Shown here: piece after piece, positions 33,413 through 37,202 of the stretch
Position numbering within the stretch: position 1 is the first letter of the stretch
Layout: each line of letters begins with the position of its first letter
From: Actinomycetota bacterium
Lineage (GTDB): Bacteria > Actinomycetota > Actinomycetes > Nanopelagicales > Nanopelagicaceae
Direction: 5' to 3'
Assembly: GCA_009702925.1 (NCBI GenBank)
Contig: WLHC01000008.1
Coordinates: forward strand, 1 to 37,202
DNA: 37,202 nt
The notes under the pieces: generated by a model
What the model was told of the DNA's origin: nothing
The model's database searches: none
The model's input: only the letters and a program-made list of their open reading frames with translations
Program-made: the position numbers and the translations under genes

Positions 33413-34955
33413 GTTAATTGGTGAGCGATACAAAATTGGTGAAATGATCGGTACTGGCGGAATGGCTGATGTTTACATTGCCGATGATGTTCGGCTTTCT
33501 CGAAAAGTCGCCGTGAAGGTGTTGCGTAGTGATTTAGCGCGTGATCCAGCTTTTGTTGGTCGGTTTAGAAAAGAAGCATTCGCTGCTGCAAAGTTAAACC
33601 ATCCAGGAATTGTTGCTGTCTACGACTCTGGTGAAGAACCTGCTCCATATATCGTTATGGAGCTAATTACTGGACACACATTGCGCGAACTGATTCATAA
33701 AGGTGAACGTGTTCCTTTAAAGCGCGCTATTGAAATTGGCGAGGGAATTTTGGCTGCACTTGAATACTCTCACCAAAGTGGAATTGTTCACCGTGATATT
33801 AAGCCTGCAAATATCATGATTACAGATCACGGTGATGTGAAGGTGATGGATTTTGGAATTGCTCGAGCCCTTGCTGACCTTGGAGCAACATTAACAAGTA
33901 CATGGAATGTTGTTGGAACTGCGCAATATCTTTCACCAGAGCAGGCACTTGGTGAAGTTGCAGACCTGCGAAGTGATATTTATTCAACGGGTTGTTTGTT
34001 ATATGAAGTATTAACGGGCCAACCACCATTTACTGGCGAAACCCCTGTTGCCATTGCATATCAACATGTTTCTGGAGTTTTAATAGCTCCAAGTAAAATT
34101 ATTCCTGATTTACCTGCAGGTGTGGATACTTTGTTAGCTGTTGCTTTGGCTAAGAATCCAGATGAGCGTTATCAATCGGCAGGTTTGATGCTAGATGATC
34201 TTTATAAAATAAAATCAGGATCAGTTGTAACTACAAAAATTGCAAAGCCAGCAATTTCCCGCCGAAAGCTACTGATTCGAGTTGTTGGCGCAGTAGCTGC
34301 AATAGCTGTTCTCTCTGCTGGGTTTTTATTAGCCCGCCCGGCTTCTGATCCGTCGGGATTGCCTCAACTTCCAAACGTAGTTGGCTTGTCCCAACTTGAA
34401 GCTGAAACATTGTTAAAAGATTATGTATTAACAATTACTCGTGCACCTGATGGCAGAATTCCAAAAGATCGAGTTGCAAGCCAATTCCCTCTTGCAACAA
34501 CTAGGGTTCAAAAAGGTTCTGGTGTTGTGTTAACAATTTCAAATGGTCCCGGAGATTCCATTGTTCCGATTGATCTAGTTGGTATGTCACTCATCGATGC
34601 GCGTACAGCCTTAACTTCTGTTGGCTTATTAGTAACAGCCACAGAGGCTGTTCCATCTGACGAACCACAAGGAACAGTATTAAAAGTGACTCCAGAGCCA
34701 GGTTCGACCATCACTGCCGGCACGGGTGTTGTCTTACAAATTGCAAGTGGTCAGGTTATTGTTCCCTCTTTAATTGGAATCGATGCCTCGCAAGCAAGAA
34801 CTCTTTTAGTCCAAGCCGGTTTTTTAGTAAATGAAGTTGAAGGCTACGATGCTAATCAGTCTTTAGGTACTGTGATTCGTCAAGCACCAGATGCAGGTGT
34901 GACTCAAACTATTGGTAAATCTGTCACGATAGCAATTAACACAGCTCCAAAGTAA
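33402..34955 (+). CDS. pknB: PASTA-domain Ser/Thr protein kinase PknB
   Basis: This 517-residue membrane kinase has a Hanks-type domain at residues 1 to about 270: glycine loop GTGGMADV (17-24), ATP lysine K39, catalytic IVHRDIKPANIM and metal-binding VMDFGIARA. A membrane helix lies near 292-313, followed by three extracellular PASTA repeats (about 320-517), starting LPQLPNVVGLS, IVPIDLVGMS and VIVPSLIGID. PASTA domains sense muropeptides or lipid II and tie kinase activity to growth and division. Mycobacterial PknB has four repeats, so this one is shorter. ATG 33402 overlaps the phosphatase end by 11 bases and is preferred to the longer frame from 33318. Confidence 0.95.
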   Translation: MINKLIGERYKIGEMIGTGGMADVYIADDVRLSRKVAVKVLRSDLARDPAFVGRFRKEAFAAAKLNHPGIVAVYDSGEEPAPYIVMELITGHTLRELIHKGERVPLKRAIEIGEGILAALEYSHQSGIVHRDIKPANIMITDHGDVKVMDFGIARALADLGATLTSTWNVVGTAQYLSPEQALGEVADLRSDIYSTGCLLYEVLTGQPPFTGETPVAIAYQHVSGVLIAPSKIIPDLPAGVDTLLAVALAKNPDERYQSAGLMLDDLYKIKSGSVVTTKIAKPAISRRKLLIRVVGAVAAIAVLSAGFLLARPASDPSGLPQLPNVVGLSQLEAETLLKDYVLTITRAPDGRIPKDRVASQFPLATTRVQKGSGVVLTISNGPGDSIVPIDLVGMSLIDARTALTSVGLLVTATEAVPSDEPQGTVLKVTPEPGSTITAGTGVVLQIASGQVIVPSLIGIDASQARTLLVQAGFLVNEVEGYDANQSLGTVIRQAPDAGVTQTIGKSVTIAINTAPK

Positions 34956-34987
34956 ATAAATATTGAATTTAGATACTGTCTAAAAAA

Positions 34988-35674
34988 TTAGCTCCTTGGT
35001 TTACTAGAACTAATTACTGGAGATAATCCCACTGCCTTCTTTTGTGCATTTTTATCCCCGCACATCTCTAACCAGTTAGCCAGCATGTGGTGACCATGTT
35101 CTGTTAAAACCGATTCTGGATGGAACTGCACTCCTTGAATTGGAAGTGATTTGTGTTGTAACGACATAATTAATCCAGACTCTGTCGATCCAGTTATTTC
35201 TAAATCTGTTGGGATTGAATCTTTTTCAACACACAGAGAGTGGTAGCGCGTAGCTGTAAATGGTGAGGGTAAATCGTTTAAAACACCTTGCTGTTTGTGA
35301 AAAACCGATGAAGTTTTTCCATGTAGTAACTCAGGTGCTCGCGAAACGGTTGCTCCAAAGGCAACTGCGATAGCTTGATGACCTAAACAAACTCCAAACA
35401 ACGGAATAGATTTTTCGGCGCAGTATTTGATCATTTCAATCGAGATGCCTGCTCGCTCTGGCGTGCCCGGGCCAGGAGAGACTAAAACTCCATCGTAATT
35501 ATCGGCTTCTTCTACTTCTATGGCATCGTTTCGAACAACCGTACAATCGGCCCCAAGTTGTTGCAGATACTGAACCAAGTTAAATACAAATGAGTCATAG
35601 TTATCGATGACCAGAATCTTTGTAGCGGTAGAGATACTTTCCTTAGATGTGGCCATGGGAACATTCTCGCGCAT
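34988..35674 (-). CDS. pabA: Anthranilate/aminodeoxychorismate synthase glutamine amidotransferase
   Basis: This glutamine amidotransferase has VIDNYDSFVFNLVQYL at its start, VSPGPGTPERAG, the nucleophile elbow LFGVCLGHQAIAVAFG (Cys near residue 96) and the catalytic His and Glu in GVQFHPESVLTEHG. It supplies ammonia from glutamine to a chorismate-using synthase for folate or tryptophan. In this conserved neighbourhood next to crgA it is normally named PabA or TrpG. The frame extends to 35740 across the crgA start. ATG 35674 (MRENVPMATSK) with a weak GAAAGA upstream, or ATG 35656, are the likely starts. The partner PabB/TrpE is not in the window. Confidence 0.92.
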   Translation of the reverse strand: MRENVPMATSKESISTATKILVIDNYDSFVFNLVQYLQQLGADCTVVRNDAIEVEEADNYDGVLVSPGPGTPERAGISIEMIKYCAEKSIPLFGVCLGHQAIAVAFGATVSRAPELLHGKTSSVFHKQQGVLNDLPSPFTATRYHSLCVEKDSIPTDLEITGSTESGLIMSLQHKSLPIQGVQFHPESVLTEHGHHMLANWLEMCGDKNAQKKAVGLSPVISSSKPRS

Positions 35675-35678
35675 GGTG

Positions 35679-35684
35679 TATCTT
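35679..35684 (+). promoter_or_regulatory. -10 element for leaderless crgA mRNA
   Basis: TATCTT, six bases (TCGTGT), then the ATG at 35691. It lies in the 16-base gap before the divergent pabA start. Confidence 0.6.
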
Positions 35685-35690
35685 TCGTGT

Positions 35691-35957
35691 ATGCCAAAAT
35701 CAAGACTTCGTAAAAAAGTTGAAGAGCGCCGCGCCCACACACAGGATGTTGCCGTTCATACTCCAACAGGACCTTTAGAGAGCCCAAAGTGGTTGGCCCC
35801 AACAATGGTTAGTTTTTTTCTAGTTGGATTAGCCTGGATCGTTACTTTCTATGTGACAGAGACTCGTTACCCAGTCCCAGGTGTTGGTGCATGGAACATG
35901 ATCTTTGGATTTGCCTTCATTGGTGTTGGCTTTTCACTAGCCACTCGTTGGCGCTAA
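35691..35957 (+). CDS. crgA: Cell division protein CrgA
   Basis: This 88-residue protein has a basic N-terminus (MPKSRLRKKVEERR) and two membrane helices, LAPTMVSFFLVGLAWIVTFYV and WNMIFGFAFIGVGFSLA, separated by a short TRYPVPG turn. These are the features of actinobacterial CrgA, which scaffolds FtsZ, FtsQ and penicillin-binding proteins at the septum. The longer frame from 35607 is rejected: ATG 35691 gives the family N-terminus and has TATCTT exactly six bases upstream. The neighbours pabA and pknB are its usual partners. Confidence 0.92.
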   Translation: MPKSRLRKKVEERRAHTQDVAVHTPTGPLESPKWLAPTMVSFFLVGLAWIVTFYVTETRYPVPGVGAWNMIFGFAFIGVGFSLATRWR

Positions 35958-35984
35958 CCTCACACTAATTACACGGTTGTAATT

Positions 35985-36016
35985 CGATCCACATTGTGGG
36001 TAAACCCTGTGGATAA
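35985..36016. other. Cluster of three DnaA-box-like 9-mers
   Basis: TGTGGATAA (36008-36016) is a perfect TTATCCACA box on the minus strand. TGTGGGTAA (35995-36003) matches at eight of nine bases, and CGATCCACA (35985-35993) matches at seven of nine in the opposite orientation. All lie in the 60-base gap between the convergent crgA and rhomboid genes, followed by an AT-rich stretch (36015-36034). Confidence 0.6.
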
Positions 36017-36017
36017 G

Positions 36018-36560
36018 TTATCTCTTATTTAAAACTATCTGCGACGTTATATAGCCGCCGATGAGGCCACCTAGGTGAGCTCGCCAATCGACTCCGCCTA
36101 GTGCAAATCCAAAAACAAAGTTCAAGCCGATGATTACAACTATTGATCGTATGTCTGCTCCGATTCGTTTTCCAACAACAATCATCGCTCCGAAAAGTCC
36201 AAACACCGCACCTGATGCGCCAACTGACGCGCTATAAATCGATGCGAAATAAGACGAAGTCAGAGAACCAGAAAGTAGTGATGCGAAAAAAATTATAAGA
36301 AACTTATTTTTTCCAAATGCCTCTTCTATGGGATTTCCAAGAACCAGAAGTGCATACATATTAAAGCCAAGATGTAAGAGTCCACCGTGTGTCAAGGCAA
36401 CAGTAAACAACCGATACCACTGGTTGGTTGCACTGAGATAATCAATACTTGGCAAAAAAAGTTGTTGTTGAATTGAGGGAACTAAAAGCTGAACCAGATA
36501 AGCACCGCAAATAATTGCGATTAGTGAGTAAGTGGCAGAGCGTTTAAGCGATGGAAACAC
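36018..36560 (-). CDS. Rhomboid-family intramembrane serine protease
   Basis: This protein of about 180 residues has six membrane helices. The catalytic serine is in [18 protein letters not shown] (GxSG) and the catalytic histidine in [34 protein letters not shown] holds the helix-2 HxxxN. Rhomboids cleave membrane proteins within or near their transmembrane segment. The frame is open to 36623 and would overlap ppiA by 80 bases. GTG 36560, 17 bases inside the ppiA end, gives the usual short N-terminus ([16 protein letters not shown]). A position next to ppiA and crgA is typical of actinobacterial genomes. Confidence 0.9.
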   Translation of the reverse strand: MFPSLKRSATYSLIAIICGAYLVQLLVPSIQQQLFLPSIDYLSATNQWYRLFTVALTHGGLLHLGFNMYALLVLGNPIEEAFGKNKFLIIFFASLLSGSLTSSYFASIYSASVGASGAVFGLFGAMIVVGKRIGADIRSIVVIIGLNFVFGFALGGVDWRAHLGGLIGGYITSQIVLNKR

Positions 36561-37071
36561 TATTAATTGTGATGTCTTGAGCTGGTTTATCTTGTGCCCC
36601 AGTCTTTGCTGTGGCGATTGCATCTACCACTGCCTGGCTTGCTGAATCCTTGACTTCACCAAAGATGCTGTGTTTACGATTTAACCAAGTTGTTGGTGCA
36701 ACAGTAATAAAGAACTGTGAACCGTTTGTTCCTGGGCCACTGTTAGCCATTGCAAGAATGTAAGGGCGATCAAAAACTAATTCGCCGTGAAACTCATCAT
36801 CAAAACGATAACCAGGTCCGCCTGTTCCGCGACCAAGAGGATCTCCGCCTTGAATCATAAAACCGTCGATGACTCGATGAAAAATAGTTCCGTCGTATAG
36901 CTTTGCAGTTGTCTTCTTGCCATCGCGTGGATCGGTCCATTCTTTTGCACCAGTTGCGAGTTCAACAAAGTTAGCAACAGTCTTTGGTGCATGGTTTGGA
37001 AATAATTCAATGACAATGTCACCGAGAGATGTGTGAAGGGTTGCTGTCTTTACATTTTTTAGATCTGTCAT
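36544..37071 (-). CDS. ppiA: Cyclophilin-type peptidyl-prolyl isomerase
   Basis: This 175-residue cytosolic cyclophilin carries [20 protein letters not shown], the active-site arginine in [30 protein letters not shown] and [11 protein letters not shown]. It speeds cis-trans isomerisation of proline peptide bonds in folding proteins. The ATG at 37071 begins one base after the 3' end of tRNA-Ala, with no room for a Shine-Dalgarno outside the tRNA. Transcription probably starts upstream of the tRNAs, with processing creating the mRNA 5' end. Length and motifs are normal. Confidence 0.96.
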   Translation of the reverse strand: MTDLKNVKTATLHTSLGDIVIELFPNHAPKTVANFVELATGAKEWTDPRDGKKTTAKLYDGTIFHRVIDGFMIQGGDPLGRGTGGPGYRFDDEFHGELVFDRPYILAMANSGPGTNGSQFFITVAPTTWLNRKHSIFGEVKDSASQAVVDAIATAKTGAQDKPAQDITINSVSIA

Positions 37072-37072
37072 G

Positions 37073-37145
37073 TGGAGACCAGGGGAATCGAACCCCTAAC
37101 CTCTGCCTTGCAAAGGCAGCGCTCTACCAATTGAGCTAGGTCCCC
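37073..37145 (-). tRNA. tRNA-Ala (anticodon TGC)
   Basis: This 73-base cloverleaf has acceptor GGGGACC with GGTCTCC including the G3-T70 pair that is the alanine identity element, anticodon arm CTGCCTTTGCAAGGCAG giving TGC, T-loop TTCGATT and discriminator A. CCA is not encoded. ppiA starts one base downstream. Confidence 0.97.
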
Positions 37146-37158
37146 GTATTAGAACGGG

Positions 37159-37202
37159 TGGGCCCAGGTGGACTTGAACCACCGACCTCTTCCTTATCAG
37201 GG
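37159..37202 (-). tRNA. tRNA-Ile (anticodon GAT), partial
   Basis: The 3' portion of a tRNA is visible: anticodon loop CTGATAAG with anticodon GAT, a short variable loop, T-arm GGTGG-TTCAAGT-CCACC, acceptor TGGGCCC and discriminator A. The 5' half lies outside the window. The Ile-Ala order ahead of ppiA matches the gyrA-side actinobacterial arrangement. Confidence 0.93.

Noticed and set aside
36561-36623. Rhomboid start at 36623
   Set aside because: It would overlap ppiA by 80 bases and add a polar, Gln-rich segment read from the other frame of ppiA. GTG 36560 is more plausible.

Overview
The window looks like chromosomal DNA of a streamlined, AT-leaning actinobacterium, most likely a freshwater planktonic lineage of the Nanopelagicales (acI) type. 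This is inferred from actinobacterial gene families and neighbourhoods (GuaB1, CrgA, PASTA-kinase PknB, FprA, GTP-dependent PEPCK, Rv0247c-0249c-like succinate dehydrogenase, fused CysNC) combined with low GC, very short spacers and many 1- or 4-base gene overlaps (TAATG, ATGA, GTGA). No rRNA, CRISPR array, transposase, integrase or phage structural gene was seen.

Layout. 1-5260 (minus strand): a partial YdcZ-type DMT transporter, a UPF0114 membrane protein, an ABC-F ATPase, a PGPGW membrane protein, GuaB1 and a secreted M15 carboxypeptidase. 5304-9390: a class III aminotransferase with a structured leader, then a two-gene insert (a PT-rich secreted protein and a type 1 solute-binding protein) bracketed by a 57-bp direct repeat of the aminotransferase 3' end, then tRNA-Arg(ACG). 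9569-16337: a surface-glycan sulfation module. Two glycosyltransferases diverge from a sulfotransferase-cysD-cysNC-TauE operon that makes and uses PAPS. 16346-19542: FprA diverging from PEPCK. 19647-24109: tRNA-Ser(GCT), a methylmalonate/malonate-semialdehyde dehydrogenase with an omega-aminotransferase, and a divergent aminopeptidase P. 24130-28665: a FluC (CrcB) pair, a holin-like membrane protein and the SdhCAB complex. 28837-32600: tRNA-Ser(TGA), HAD phosphatase, SerRS, prephenate dehydratase and a glycerophosphodiesterase. 32633-37202: the conserved near-oriC actinobacterial block PstP, PknB, PabA, CrgA, rhomboid, PpiA, tRNA-Ala, tRNA-Ile (partial). The cell-wall genes usually between PstP and PknB (rodA, pbpA, pknA) are absent.

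Recurring themes. (1) At nine gene starts a TAnnnT hexamer lies exactly six bases before an ATG or GTG, the expected geometry of a -10 box driving leaderless mRNA. (2) The two inserted secreted proteins share a 25-residue C-terminal Cys/Lys motif and may form a strain-variable cargo. (3) Three DnaA-box-like 9-mers sit between the convergent crgA and rhomboid genes. (4) ppiA begins one base after the 3' end of tRNA-Ala, so tRNA processing could itself create its mRNA 5' end.

All functional calls come from reading the sequence and from family knowledge. No database search was run.
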